A DNA stretch of 64,000 nt, taken from NCBI GenBank assembly GCA_964477265.1, contig CAYZDJ010000011.1, positions 1 through 64,000 on the forward strand, written 5' to 3'. Made by a program: the position numbers and the translations under genes. Shown here piece after piece: positions 1-8,593 of the stretch. The notes below the pieces were generated by a model. That model searched no databases. It was not told the DNA's origin and saw only the letters and a list, made by a program, of their open reading frames with translations. Positions within the stretch are counted from its first letter, which is position 1. Every line of letters begins with the position of its first letter. This DNA comes from CAIVPM01 sp964477265 (GTDB lineage: Bacteria; Bacteroidota; Bacteroidia; Chitinophagales; Chitinophagaceae).

Positions 1-280
1 GTTGAGAGTTCTATTTTATTTTAATACAATCAAATTATTTTAAACAACTTCATTGTCAGTATTTATTTAAAAAAAAAAATCAATTGATATATATTAAAAT
101 TTGTTTAACAAATACAAATCAACAAATTAACTGTTGCAATAACTTTTTCGATGTCATTTGGTTAGCACTAACATCATTTTTTGTACAGATTTTATAAAAC
201 CTTTTCACTGAAATTGTTTTATAAAAAAATGATATTTTCAACTACAGCTCAATAGTAGCAATGTAGCTTAGACAATAAAT
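1..280. other. Non-coding AT-rich stretch at window start
   Basis: No convincing gene, tRNA or repeat is visible. The stretch is very AT-rich with a poly-A run near 70-80. It lies downstream of the leftward serine palmitoyltransferase gene and its terminator, so it could hold a promoter or leader for a gene outside the window. I see nothing specific enough to call. Confidence 0.5.
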
Positions 281-313
281 AAAAAAGAGATGTGCAATGC
301 ACATCTCTTTTTT
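281..313 (-). terminator. Rho-independent terminator of the spt gene
   Basis: A perfect 15-bp stem (281-295 pairing with 299-313) closes a 3-nt AAT loop. Read on the minus strand it ends in a run of T. It starts 23 nt past the stop codon of the leftward gene, where an intrinsic terminator is expected. The symmetric A/T arms would also let it act on the plus strand. Confidence 0.8.
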
Positions 314-335
314 ATTTATACTATTTTTATTGAAT

Positions 336-1535
336 TTACTTCATTGCAAAAACGCCTAACTCCTGTGCAACTTTTTCAATAGTGCCAATGCAAGTATTTA
401 ATTGTTGTTGTGTGTGTGTTGCCATTATTGACAACCGAATTAACGATGAATCGCTTGGTACAGCTGGCGATACAACTGGGTTTACAAAAATTCCTTCTTC
501 GAATAAACGTTGGCAAAACTGGAATGTAAGCTGGTTGTCGCGAATGTAAATTGGAATAATTGGTGTTTCGCTTGTATTAATATCGAAGCCTAAATCTGTT
601 AAACTTTTTGAAACATATCTTGTGTTATCCCACAATGCTGTTTGGCGTTCAGGTTCAGATTTTATAATTTCCAGTGCAGCCATAGCAGCAGCTACACCAC
701 TTGGTGGAATGCTTGCACTAAAAATCATTGGTCGAGAAACGTGCTTTAAATAATTGATAGCATCTTTAGTTGAAGCAATATAACCACCTACCGATGCTAA
801 TGATTTACTAAAAGTTCCCATGATAATATCAACATCATCTGTCAATCCAAAATGACTTGCAGTACCACGTCCACAATCGCCTATAACCCCAACAGCATGT
901 GCATCATCGCACATTACTAATGCTTGATATTTATTGGCTAAAGCACAAATTTCTGGCAGGTTTGCAATATCACCCTCCATACTAAAAATGCCATCGAATA
1001 CTAATAATTTTACTGTATTTTCTGGAATGGTTTTTAATAACCTTTCCAAATCTGCCATATCGTTATGAGAGTACTTTAAAACTTTAGAAAAAGACAACCT
1101 GCTGCCTTCGTAAATTGAAGCATGATTATATTCATCCATTATAATTACGCCACTACGTCCCGTAAATGCAGACACTGTTCCCAAATTTGCCTGAAAGCCT
1201 GTTGTAAAAACAAGGCAAGCTTCCTTCCCAGTATAATCGGCCAAAGCTTCTTCCAACTCAATATGCAATCTTGATGTGCCATTTAAAAAACGAGAACCAG
1301 AGCAACAGCTTCCATATTGTTCAAGAGCTTTACGTGCTGCTTCCACAACTTTTGGGTGATTGGTTAAACCCATATAACTGTTAGACCCAAACATCAACAA
1401 GCGTTTGCCACCAATTACAACTTCGGTATCATTGTTTTCCTGAATAGGTCTAAAATAAGGGTAAACACCAGCTTTTTTTAGCTCATCAGGTATGGTAAAT
1501 GCGTCAAACTTATCTTGTAGCGATTGTTGTATCAT
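336..1535 (-). CDS. spt: Serine palmitoyltransferase (PLP-dependent, alpha-oxoamine synthase family)
   Basis: This 399-residue enzyme probably condenses serine with a long-chain acyl-CoA to give 3-ketosphinganine, the first step of the sphingolipid synthesis typical of Bacteroidota. It is cytosolic or membrane-associated. The fold-type I PLP signature is clear: GTFSKSLASVGG places the Schiff-base lysine at K244, and CDDAHAVG carries the aspartate that contacts the pyridine nitrogen. The GSRFLNGTSRLH segment fits serine palmitoyltransferase better than glycine C-acetyltransferase (Kbl), which is the main alternative. Length is normal for the family. The gene is monocistronic, with a terminator at 281-313 and a possible -7 box at 1619-1626. 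Confidence 0.85.
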   Translation of the reverse strand: MIQQSLQDKFDAFTIPDELKKAGVYPYFRPIQENNDTEVVIGGKRLLMFGSNSYMGLTNHPKVVEAARKALEQYGSCCSGSRFLNGTSRLHIELEEALADYTGKEACLVFTTGFQANLGTVSAFTGRSGVIIMDEYNHASIYEGSRLSFSKVLKYSHNDMADLERLLKTIPENTVKLLVFDGIFSMEGDIANLPEICALANKYQALVMCDDAHAVGVIGDCGRGTASHFGLTDDVDIIMGTFSKSLASVGGYIASTKDAINYLKHVSRPMIFSASIPPSGVAAAMAALEIIKSEPERQTALWDNTRYVSKSLTDLGFDINTSETPIIPIYIRDNQLTFQFCQRLFEEGIFVNPVVSPAVPSDSSLIRLSIMATHTQQQLNTCIGTIEKVAQELGVFAMK

Positions 1536-1618
1536 AATTGTTATTTACTACAATAAAAAAACTATGGATAAGGGTATATTTATCCAAAGTATTTTTACTT
1601 AATATTTAAAATAGGCTG

Positions 1619-1626
1619 CAAATATA
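1619..1626 (-). promoter_or_regulatory. Candidate -7 box upstream of spt
   Basis: On the minus strand these bases read TATATTTG, matching the Bacteroidota -7 consensus TAnnTTTG. The box lies 84 nt before the spt start codon. No good -33 TTTG is seen at the expected spacing, so the call is tentative. Confidence 0.3.
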
Positions 1627-1793
1627 ATAGTTTAGGGTTTTATTGCAGGTTTTGAAAAACTTGGTACGCTAATTCAACGATATAACAAGCAAACGAAACA
1701 TTATTTAATTGTTAATTCATTTTGAATTGCTGCTAAAGTAAAGGAAAAAAAAACTAACAACTGTTAAATGTTTTAGAAAGGCAGGCAACTACA

Positions 1794-3644
1794 TTAAATT
1801 AACTGTGCAGCACATAGGCACCACCAATCAAAATTATTGGCTTCATGTGCTTCTTTGGCATCAATATTTTTTTGCAAAACAGTTGCATTTAAAATTTTAT
1901 GTTGCACTAATTTTTGTCTTGCAGCCTTAACCATTTCTTGCACTAATGCATTTTGCATCCAAAGTTTTTGTGGTGGCTCGTAACCAACTTTTCCCTTTCG
2001 CCACACAATTTCTTTTGGCAGTTTATTTTTTACACTTTCACGCAAAATCCATTTTGTAAAGCCATTTTTTATTTTGTAAGATGATGGAAGTTGACTAACA
2101 AAACCTACCAGTTCTTTATTTAAAAATGGCAATCGTACTTCTCGGCTATGAGCCATTGAATTTCTATCTGCATATCGCAGCAAATCATTTAATCCAAAAG
2201 TATAAGTATTATAATGTAAAATGTTTTGCAGGGTTTTAACAACAGGCTTTTCAAGAGTTTGCTTATTTTGACTGTGATGCAAAAAATCTTTATTAATAAA
2301 GCCATTGATGTTTTGCTGCCTTATAGCTTTTTGTTGCAATTGCCTGGCTGTAAATTCAGGAAAAAATGCAGCAGCATAGTTTTTAAAATTCCAGGTTTTT
2401 AAAAAATCATTTGCAAGTAGCAATGCTTTTTCCTTCTTAAATGTTGCAAGATTTGTTCTTAGCATCTCCTGCAAAAACCAATGGGCATATTTTGTATAGC
2501 CACCCAAAATTTCATCTGCACCTTGCCCATCAAGCAATACTGTAATGCCTTTTTCTTTTGCTAATTTATACACCATATACTGTGTAAAAATACTGGCACT
2601 TTGTATGGGCTCTTCCTGGTGAAACATTAAGTTTTCAAACTCATTTACAAAGTCAGTTTCAGTTGGGTTTGTAAAATATTGTGTTAAATTAAAATGTTGT
2701 GCAACAGCTTTACTGTATTGTGTTTCATCGTTTTTAAAATTGGGAAAACCTGCAGTAAAAGTTAGTGGTTTATAGCTGCCTTTTTGCGTTAATTGATGGA
2801 TGGTTGCAACAATACTTGAACTGTCAATTCCACCACTTAAACTTGTACCAACAGCAACATCACTTCTCAATCTTTTTTGTACAGAAGCGGTTAATAAATT
2901 ATCAAATTGTTCAACTATCGTTTCTTGTTTCTCGTTTCTCGTTTTTTGTTTCTCGTTATTATCATTTCGCCAATTTGTAATTCGTAGTTCGTAGTTTGCA
3001 AATTGCAAATAATGACCAGCAGGCAGGTTCTTTATATGGCTATAAAATGTTTGTGATGCATCAATTGGATTTGAAGTGTAACCAAGCGTTAAGTAGTTTA
3101 GTAATTGTAAATTATTCACTTGTTTTTCTATACCCACTACCCATAATGCTTTAATTTCACTGGCAAAATAAAAACTATTATCTTCTGTTGAAACATGGTA
3201 ATACAAAGGCTTTTCGCCAAATTTATCCCTTGCAATAAATACTTCATTTAGCTTGCTATCAAAAATGGCAAAGGCAAACATCCCATCAAATTTATCTACA
3301 CAATCTACACCCCAAAAACAATAAGCAGCAGCAATAACTTCAGTATCGCTTTGTGTAGTAAATACAAAGTCTTTTGTATGTAAAAATTCTTTTAACTCTA
3401 TATAATTATAAATCTCACCATTAAAAACAATAGTATAATGCAGGTAAGTAAAAGGCTGTGCTGCTTGGGCAGATAAATCAATAATGGCAAGCCTTCTATG
3501 GGCAAAGCCAACAGTGTTTTCTTCATTAACAAAAAAGCCTTCGCCATTGGGTCCACGATGTTGCAATGCAGTTGCCATTTTTTGCAAACTACTTTTTGTA
3601 ACTACATTTTTATTTAATGATATAATGCCAGCAATGCCACACAT
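1794..3644 (-). CDS. asnB: Asparagine synthetase (glutamine-hydrolysing)
   Basis: The enzyme makes asparagine from aspartate, ATP and glutamine in the cytosol. The start is set at the ATG of MCGIAGII because Cys2 must become the N-terminal nucleophile of the class II glutaminase domain; an in-frame Met 17 codons upstream would destroy this. The N-terminal half is the glutamine amidohydrolase (RRLAIIDLS, FNGEIYNY). The C-terminal half is the synthetase with the PP-loop SGGIDSS. Length, 616 residues, is normal. The linker between the two domains contains a low-complexity stretch (NYELRITN, NEKQKTRNEKQET) encoded by word-like micro-repeats, see 2919-2999. It is divergent from the DUF2851 gene with an 86-bp gap. 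Confidence 0.92.
   Translation of the reverse strand: MCGIAGIISLNKNVVTKSSLQKMATALQHRGPNGEGFFVNEENTVGFAHRRLAIIDLSAQAAQPFTYLHYTIVFNGEIYNYIELKEFLHTKDFVFTTQSDTEVIAAAYCFWGVDCVDKFDGMFAFAIFDSKLNEVFIARDKFGEKPLYYHVSTEDNSFYFASEIKALWVVGIEKQVNNLQLLNYLTLGYTSNPIDASQTFYSHIKNLPAGHYLQFANYELRITNWRNDNNEKQKTRNEKQETIVEQFDNLLTASVQKRLRSDVAVGTSLSGGIDSSSIVATIHQLTQKGSYKPLTFTAGFPNFKNDETQYSKAVAQHFNLTQYFTNPTETDFVNEFENLMFHQEEPIQSASIFTQYMVYKLAKEKGITVLLDGQGADEILGGYTKYAHWFLQEMLRTNLATFKKEKALLLANDFLKTWNFKNYAAAFFPEFTARQLQQKAIRQQNINGFINKDFLHHSQNKQTLEKPVVKTLQNILHYNTYTFGLNDLLRYADRNSMAHSREVRLPFLNKELVGFVSQLPSSYKIKNGFTKWILRESVKNKLPKEIVWRKGKVGYEPPQKLWMQNALVQEMVKAARQKLVQHKILNATVLQKNIDAKEAHEANNFDWWCLCAAQLI
2919..2999 (-). repeat. Word-like micro-repeat insert inside asnB
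   Basis: On the coding strand about 81 bp consist of near-repeats of ACTACGAACTACGAATTAC type followed by AGAAACGAGAAAC type. They are translated in frame as NYELRITN and NEKQKTRNEKQET between the glutaminase and synthetase domains. This looks like an intergenic simple-repeat family that has entered a permissive linker without breaking the frame. Confidence 0.65.
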
Positions 3645-3730
3645 AATTGGGTTGCAATATAAATTGATAAGGTTTGATAAATTACAAAAAATCAATACTA
3701 AATAAATGATTGCCTTATTTTGTGATACTT

Positions 3731-5005
3731 ATGACCGAAAAACTTTTACAGTATATATGGCAGTTTCAATATTTTAATAAGCAGCAGCTACAAACTGTTG
3801 CAGGAGAAGATTTACAAATAATAAAAACCGGTAATTTAAACTCTAATCAAGGGCCTGATTTTTTAAACGCTTCTGTTAAAATAAATAACATAACACTTGT
3901 TGGAAATATTGAGGTACATATTCAATCATCAAACTGGTTGCAGCACAACCATTCTAAAGACAAAAATTATAAAAATGTAATACTTCATATTGTGTGGCAA
4001 AATGACAAACAAATATTTGATACACACAATAAACCTATTGCCACACTTGAATTGCAGCATATTGTACCAAAAATATTATTAGAAAAATATGATGTATTAA
4101 TGCAAGAAAAAAGCCCTTTGCCTTGTGCTAATTTTTTGCCTGCATTAAGTAGTATTGGCTGGCTTGCATGGAAAGAGAGGCTGGCAACTGAAAGGCTTTT
4201 AATAAAAAGTGAAGCCGTTTTAAATGTATTTGAAAAAACAAATAACAACTGGGAGGAAACTTTTTGGCAAATGCTTGCCTACAATTTTGGATTGAAGCTA
4301 AATGCTGAATTATTTAAACAGGTTGCACAAAATATTTCTGTAAATATTCTTGCTAAGCATAAAAACCAGATTCATCATTTAGAGGCATTGTTGCTTGGGC
4401 AAGCAAACTTGCTGCAAGCCAATAATAGCAATAGTTATGCAACTATGTTGTATAAAGAATATTTGTTTTTACAAAAGAAATATTCGTTGCAAAACATTAC
4501 TATTCAGCCAATGTTTTTAAGAATGCGACCAGCTAATTTTCCTACAATACGTTTGGCACAACTAGCAATGCTTGTTCATCAAAGTATTCATTTATTTTCT
4601 AAAATTAAACAAATACAAACTGTTAAAGAAATTAAGCAATTGTTTAACATAACAGCAAATGATTTTTGGAATTTTCATTACACTGTAAAAGACGAAGAAC
4701 ATAAATGCGAACCCAAAAAATTGGGCAATCAAATGATTAATACCATTATTATCAATACTATAGTTCCTGTAATTTTTGCCTATGGACATTATATGAAAGA
4801 AGATGAATACAAAACCAAAGCAATGCAGTGGTTGCAGGAGTTGCAGCCAGAAAAAAACACTATAACCAACAACTGGAAGTTGTATAATATTGAAAACAAA
4901 TCTGCACTTGATTCGCAGGCTTTTATTCATTTAACCAATAATTATTGCAATAATAAATTGTGCCTTAGCTGTGCAGTTGGCAACAAAATATTAACCAAGG
5001 GTTAA
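3731..5005 (+). CDS. DUF2851 family protein
   Basis: This 424-residue protein matches the DUF2851 family, common in Bacteroidota and of unknown function. The recognised features are the N-terminal MTEKLLQYIWQFQYFN, the GNLNSNQGPDFLNASVKI block and the GNIEVHIQSSNWLQHNHSKD block. Near the C-terminus there is a small cysteine cluster (CNNKLCLSCAVG) that could bind metal. The start is placed at MTEKLL; an upstream in-frame ATG at 3710 adds only MPYFVIL and is not family-like. It is divergent from asnB. No signal peptide or membrane segment is seen. Confidence 0.8.
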   Translation: MTEKLLQYIWQFQYFNKQQLQTVAGEDLQIIKTGNLNSNQGPDFLNASVKINNITLVGNIEVHIQSSNWLQHNHSKDKNYKNVILHIVWQNDKQIFDTHNKPIATLELQHIVPKILLEKYDVLMQEKSPLPCANFLPALSSIGWLAWKERLATERLLIKSEAVLNVFEKTNNNWEETFWQMLAYNFGLKLNAELFKQVAQNISVNILAKHKNQIHHLEALLLGQANLLQANNSNSYATMLYKEYLFLQKKYSLQNITIQPMFLRMRPANFPTIRLAQLAMLVHQSIHLFSKIKQIQTVKEIKQLFNITANDFWNFHYTVKDEEHKCEPKKLGNQMINTIIINTIVPVIFAYGHYMKEDEYKTKAMQWLQELQPEKNTITNNWKLYNIENKSALDSQAFIHLTNNYCNNKLCLSCAVGNKILTKG

Positions 5006-5044
5006 GCTCTGCTGTAATTTAACATTTACTTTTAACAATACTCC

Positions 5045-5052
5045 TACTTTTG
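5045..5052 (+). promoter_or_regulatory. Candidate -7 box for the desaturase gene
   Basis: TACTTTTG matches the Bacteroidota -7 consensus TAnnTTTG and ends 20 nt before the desaturase ATG. The -33 element is weak. Confidence 0.35.
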
Positions 5053-5072
5053 CAATTCATAAAAAATTACAA

Positions 5073-6155
5073 ATGGCATCAAATTTTTTTGTACCCAAAT
5101 TTCCTACTGTAAAAGAGCCTTTACATGCAGTTTTAAGAGACAGGGTAAACGAATACTTTGCAAATAATAAGATTAAGCAAACAGGCAATATCAAACTTTT
5201 CTTTAAAGCAATATTGCTGATTGCAATATTTGGTGCCTTATACATCCATTTAGTATTCTTTCAACCTGCATGGTATTTTAGCCTTATTGAGTGTGTGCTG
5301 CTTGGTGGAGTTATTGCTGCTATTGGGTTTAATGTAATGCATGATGGTAGCCATGGAAGCTTTAGTAAAAAGAAATGGCTTAATAAAATTGCTGCACATA
5401 GTATAAGTATGATGGGTGCAAATCATTTTATGTGGAATATGAAACACAATATGATACACCACACTTTTACCAATGTTGATGGTGTTGATGATGATATTGA
5501 AGTTGGTGTTTTAATGAGGATGGCTCCATCGCAAAAGCATTATAAAATGCACAGGTTTCAGCATATTTATTTTTGGGTGCTATATACAATGCTTTATATT
5601 TTCTGGATTTTTGTAAGTGATTATAAAAAATATTTTTCACAAAAAATTGGTGATGTGCCTCTTAAAAAAATGGAAGTGAAAGATCATATTTCATTTTGGT
5701 TGGTTAAGGTATATCATTTTGCATTATTTGTTGTGTTACCAATTGTTATGCTAGGCTGGGCAAAATGGTTGGTTGGATTTTTAATTGTATGCTTGTTTGC
5801 TGGCTTTGTATTAAGCATAGTGTTTCAATTGGCACATACTGTAGAGCATACTGAATTCCCTACAGCCAACGTAGATTCTAACAAATTGCCAGATGAGTTT
5901 GCAATTCATCAAATAAAAACAACAGCCAATTTTGCTACACATAACAAATTAGTTAATTGGTTGGTGGGTGGCTTAAACTTTCAAATAGAACATCATTTAT
6001 TTCCAAAAATTTCTCACGTTCATTATCCTGCAATAAGCAATATTATTCGTACTGTGTGTGCTGAATATCAATTGCAATATATTGAATACCCAACCACAAG
6101 AAAAGCTATTGCTGCACACTACAGGTTTTTAAAGCAAATGGGAAGACCGATATAA
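5073..6155 (+). CDS. Membrane fatty acid desaturase (acyl-lipid/acyl-CoA type)
   Basis: This integral membrane di-iron desaturase introduces a double bond into fatty acyl chains. The three histidine boxes of the family are present: HDGSH at H90-H94, HNMIHH at H125-H130 and QIEHH at H307-H308. The QxxHH third box is of the front-end/linoleoyl-CoA desaturase type, so delta-5/6-like regiospecificity is possible but not provable. Hydrophobic segments lie around residues 45-90 and 165-245. Length, 360 residues, is typical. It probably modifies membrane lipids; spt lies nearby but not in the same operon. Confidence 0.85.
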   Translation: MASNFFVPKFPTVKEPLHAVLRDRVNEYFANNKIKQTGNIKLFFKAILLIAIFGALYIHLVFFQPAWYFSLIECVLLGGVIAAIGFNVMHDGSHGSFSKKKWLNKIAAHSISMMGANHFMWNMKHNMIHHTFTNVDGVDDDIEVGVLMRMAPSQKHYKMHRFQHIYFWVLYTMLYIFWIFVSDYKKYFSQKIGDVPLKKMEVKDHISFWLVKVYHFALFVVLPIVMLGWAKWLVGFLIVCLFAGFVLSIVFQLAHTVEHTEFPTANVDSNKLPDEFAIHQIKTTANFATHNKLVNWLVGGLNFQIEHHLFPKISHVHYPAISNIIRTVCAEYQLQYIEYPTTRKAIAAHYRFLKQMGRPI

Positions 6156-6199
6156 TATCGAATATTGAAATTTGAATATAGAATGTTGCAATTAGTAAT

Positions 6200-6964
6200 C
6201 TAATTTTTGTTTGCTTTTTGTAAGCTCATTAGCTTATAATATTTTATCATTGTATGATAAGCAACTGTTGATGCAATAAAAAATCCATCAACTCCATTTA
6301 AAAAACCAAGTTTAAAAATAAATCCATTTACAAAAGCTACAAATGGATTTACAAACAGCTTAAAAACATTGCTACGCTTACCTTGCAACAACATAGCCTT
6401 TGCTTGTATAGTTGTAAATTTGTTGTTTTGGACAAGCACTTCTTCAATTGTATAATAACTGTAATGCAGCAAATCTCCTTTCAATAAAGTTTGGCTACTG
6501 CCTTTTTGCATTTCAATTTTATCGTGAGGATTCACCCCTGCCCAGCCTCCTTTTTGCTTATTAAACAATCGTAATTTTCTATCAGGATACCAGCTGCCAT
6601 ATTTTATCCATTTGCCACAAAAATTACTGCACCTGTTCATGGTGTAGCTATCACTTAAAAAATTATTTTGTCTGGCTTTTTTTATAGATTGAATAAGCGT
6701 TTCACTTAAACATTCGTCTGCATCTAAACACAAAACGTAATTGTATTTGCAATTTTCGAGTGCAAAGTTTTTTTGCTCAATGTATCCCAAAAATTTCTGG
6801 CTGATAAACTTTACGCCATATTGCTTACAAATATTTTCGGTATTATCTGTACTTAAACTATCAACTACCACAATTTCGTTGGCAATGTCTTTAACACTGT
6901 CAAGACATCGAGCAATGTTTTTTTCTTCGTTAAACGTAATTATTGAAACAGATAGTTGTTGCAT
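6200..6964 (-). CDS. Glycosyltransferase family 2 (LPS core WaaE/KdtX-like)
   Basis: A 254-residue GT-A fold transferase, likely acting at the inner membrane in lipopolysaccharide core or other surface glycan synthesis. The N-terminus LSVSIITFNEEKNIARCLDSV is the nucleotide-sugar binding start of GT2. LCLDADECLSE supplies the DxD-like metal site. The GKWIKYGSWYPDRKLRLFNK segment is characteristic of the WaaE/KdtX-like subgroup, whose best known members add glucose to heptose. A hydrophobic C-terminal region follows. The gene stands alone, convergent with the desaturase gene, with a -7 box 14 nt upstream. Confidence 0.82.
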   Translation of the reverse strand: MQQLSVSIITFNEEKNIARCLDSVKDIANEIVVVDSLSTDNTENICKQYGVKFISQKFLGYIEQKNFALENCKYNYVLCLDADECLSETLIQSIKKARQNNFLSDSYTMNRCSNFCGKWIKYGSWYPDRKLRLFNKQKGGWAGVNPHDKIEMQKGSSQTLLKGDLLHYSYYTIEEVLVQNNKFTTIQAKAMLLQGKRSNVFKLFVNPFVAFVNGFIFKLGFLNGVDGFFIASTVAYHTMIKYYKLMSLQKANKN

Positions 6965-6977
6965 TAGAAATAAAAAT

Positions 6978-6985
6978 CAAATATA
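6978..6985 (-). promoter_or_regulatory. Candidate -7 box for the glycosyltransferase gene
   Basis: Reads TATATTTG on the minus strand, a full match to TAnnTTTG, just upstream of the ATG at 6964. No clear -33 partner. Confidence 0.4.
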
Positions 6986-7031
6986 GTTTTTAGAAAACAA
7001 TGGCATGTAATGAGTGAATAAGATTTTCATT

Positions 7032-7089
7032 TCGGTTTGTGAGGACACAAAACCGATAGAGTCTCATGGATGCTGTTCTCACCATCCAT
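7032..7089. repeat. Two small intergenic hairpins
   Basis: The first hairpin (7032-7056) pairs TCGGTTTGTG with CACAAAACCGA around AGGA, with one bulged A. The second (7066-7089) pairs ATGGATG with CATCCAT. They sit between two divergent genes and have no T tract, so they are not terminators. Their function is unknown. Confidence 0.4.
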
Positions 7090-7132
7090 AAATAATAAAC
7101 TAAAAAGTGAATATGCTTCTTGCAACATTTCA

Positions 7133-7164
7133 TTTCTGTTAAAAAAATAATTCTCTTATTTTTG
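7133..7164 (+). promoter_or_regulatory. Candidate promoter of the lipoprotein cluster
   Basis: A -7 box TATTTTTG (7157-7164) matches TAnnTTTG. A TTTC at 7133-7136 lies 20 nt upstream as an imperfect -33 element. The -7 box ends 16 nt before the ATG of the first lipoprotein. Confidence 0.45.
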
Positions 7165-7180
7165 AACCATAATTTTAAAA

Positions 7181-7642
7181 ATGAAGAAAATATTTTTTGC
7201 AGTAGCAATAGTTGTTACAGTATTGGCTTGTTCAAAGAAAACCGAAAATCCGCCAACCACATATTTGTCATTGAATAAATACAATATTGCTGGCACATAT
7301 AAAGTAACTGCATTAACATTTAAACCTAATGACTCGCAAATTGAGTATGATGTATTTAACATAGATACCATTTTTAAGGCTTGCCAAAAAGATGACTTAT
7401 TGAGTTTTGATACCAATTATATTTTCAATTATGCTGACTCTGGCACACAATGCAGTTCGCCACAAAATTTTACTGGTATTTATGCCATAAACACTCCTAA
7501 TTTGTTATCATTTGCAAGCGAAAATTTTCTTGTTCAAAGTGTTTCAACTACAAATATTGTCCTTACGCAAACAGAAACAGTTCCTTTTTTAATGAGCTAT
7601 ATTACCGGCACATTAAAAACCACATTAACTAAGCAACCATAA
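7181..7642 (+). CDS. Lipoprotein, lipocalin-like (first of tandem paralogues)
   Basis: A 153-residue exported protein of unknown function. The N-terminus MKKIFFAVAIVVTVLACSKK is a lipoprotein signal with the cysteine in an LAC lipobox. The mature part, beginning near NIAGTYKVTALTF, resembles short lipocalin-like domains of Bacteroidota lipoproteins. Two conserved cysteines (KACQKDDLL and TQCSSP) may form a disulfide. It shares the NIAGTYKVTA, C-KDDLL-FDT and Cys-containing segments with the next gene, 25 bp downstream, so the two are tandem duplicates. Probably cotranscribed with the following two lipoprotein genes. Confidence 0.7.
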   Translation: MKKIFFAVAIVVTVLACSKKTENPPTTYLSLNKYNIAGTYKVTALTFKPNDSQIEYDVFNIDTIFKACQKDDLLSFDTNYIFNYADSGTQCSSPQNFTGIYAINTPNLLSFASENFLVQSVSTTNIVLTQTETVPFLMSYITGTLKTTLTKQP

Positions 7643-7667
7643 ATAATTTACCTTAAACTTTAAAAAA

Positions 7668-8111
7668 ATGAAAAAAATATTTATAACATTATCTGTAGTG
7701 GCATTAGTAATTGCAGCTTGCAAAAAAAATGAAACCAGCACAGAACCAACTGTGCCATTAACCAAGGCAAATATTGCAGGAACATATAAAGTAACTGCAG
7801 CTACATTTACGCCAAGTGGCTCGTCTGTAGATTTTAATATTTTTGATGATACTTCTGTTTATAAAACTTGCAAAAAAGATGACTTATTAATTTTTGACAC
7901 AACAAATTACAGATACAGCGATGTTGGCACAATTTGCAATCCAAATGGCAGCACAACATCTTCGCCTTATACCTTAAAATTGCCAGATACCTTAACCTAT
8001 GGTGGCACAAGCTATAAAATTGAGAGTTTAACTGCATCACAAATTAAAATATCAAGCAGCGTCACATCTCCAATTGCTGGTAAAGGTGGACTTACATTAA
8101 CACGTCAGTAA
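7668..8111 (+). CDS. Lipoprotein, lipocalin-like (second paralogue)
   Basis: A 147-residue lipoprotein paralogous to its upstream neighbour. The signal MKKIFITLSVVALVIAACKK ends in an AAC lipobox. Shared landmarks are NIAGTYKVTAATFTP, KTCKKDDLLIFDT and GTICNP, conserving both mature cysteines. The rest has diverged considerably, so the duplication is not recent. Function unknown; a periplasmic or outer-membrane-anchored small beta-barrel is plausible. The next gene starts 8 bp after its stop. Confidence 0.7.
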   Translation: MKKIFITLSVVALVIAACKKNETSTEPTVPLTKANIAGTYKVTAATFTPSGSSVDFNIFDDTSVYKTCKKDDLLIFDTTNYRYSDVGTICNPNGSTTSSPYTLKLPDTLTYGGTSYKIESLTASQIKISSSVTSPIAGKGGLTLTRQ

Positions 8112-8119
8112 ATTAAAAT

Positions 8120-8548
8120 ATGAAAAAAATATTATTGAGCTGCGTTGTAGTGTTATCAATGCTTGTGGCTTGTAAAGATAAAGATGCCAAAGCTGGCAAG
8201 CTGGATAAAAAAACTTATAAGGAGCAAAAAGAAAATTTGCTTGACAAAGAAAAAAAATCACCAAAGGAATTTTTAACTATTGAGGGGACTGACAAAAGAA
8301 ATTTCTGGGGTCAAACAGTTTATAAGGGTATAATACATAATAGTGCAAGCATTTGTAGCTATAAAGATGTTCGTGTAAAGTTATTGTATTACAAAACCGA
8401 TGGAACACTTGTTACCAACCATGAAGAGCAATTTGACGAAACCGTGAAACCTGGCGACGATATTGAATTTAAAGCAAAATATAAAACACCAAAAGGCACT
8501 GATAGTGTAGCTGCAAGCATAATGAGTGCTGTAGCTGTGAGCAATTAG
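8120..8548 (+). CDS. Small lipoprotein, FxLYD-like domain possible
   Basis: A 142-residue lipoprotein. MKKILLSCVVVLSMLVACKD is the signal with a VAC lipobox. A lysine-rich linker (about residues 20-52) precedes a beta-rich domain containing GIIHNSASICSYKDV and VKPGDDIEFKAKY, a layout reminiscent of FxLYD domains in which a Greek-key domain compares original and modified polar segments. The match is by eye only. It is the last of three adjacent lipoprotein genes. Confidence 0.6.
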   Translation: MKKILLSCVVVLSMLVACKDKDAKAGKLDKKTYKEQKENLLDKEKKSPKEFLTIEGTDKRNFWGQTVYKGIIHNSASICSYKDVRVKLLYYKTDGTLVTNHEEQFDETVKPGDDIEFKAKYKTPKGTDSVAASIMSAVAVSN

Positions 8549-8593
8549 AAATAAGGAATAACAAGTTAAACTATAAACTAAAACTAAAAAATT

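Noticed and set aside
3484..3705. Plus-strand open frame over the 5' end of asnB
   Set aside because: It is a shadow of the well-supported AsnB glutaminase domain on the other strand.
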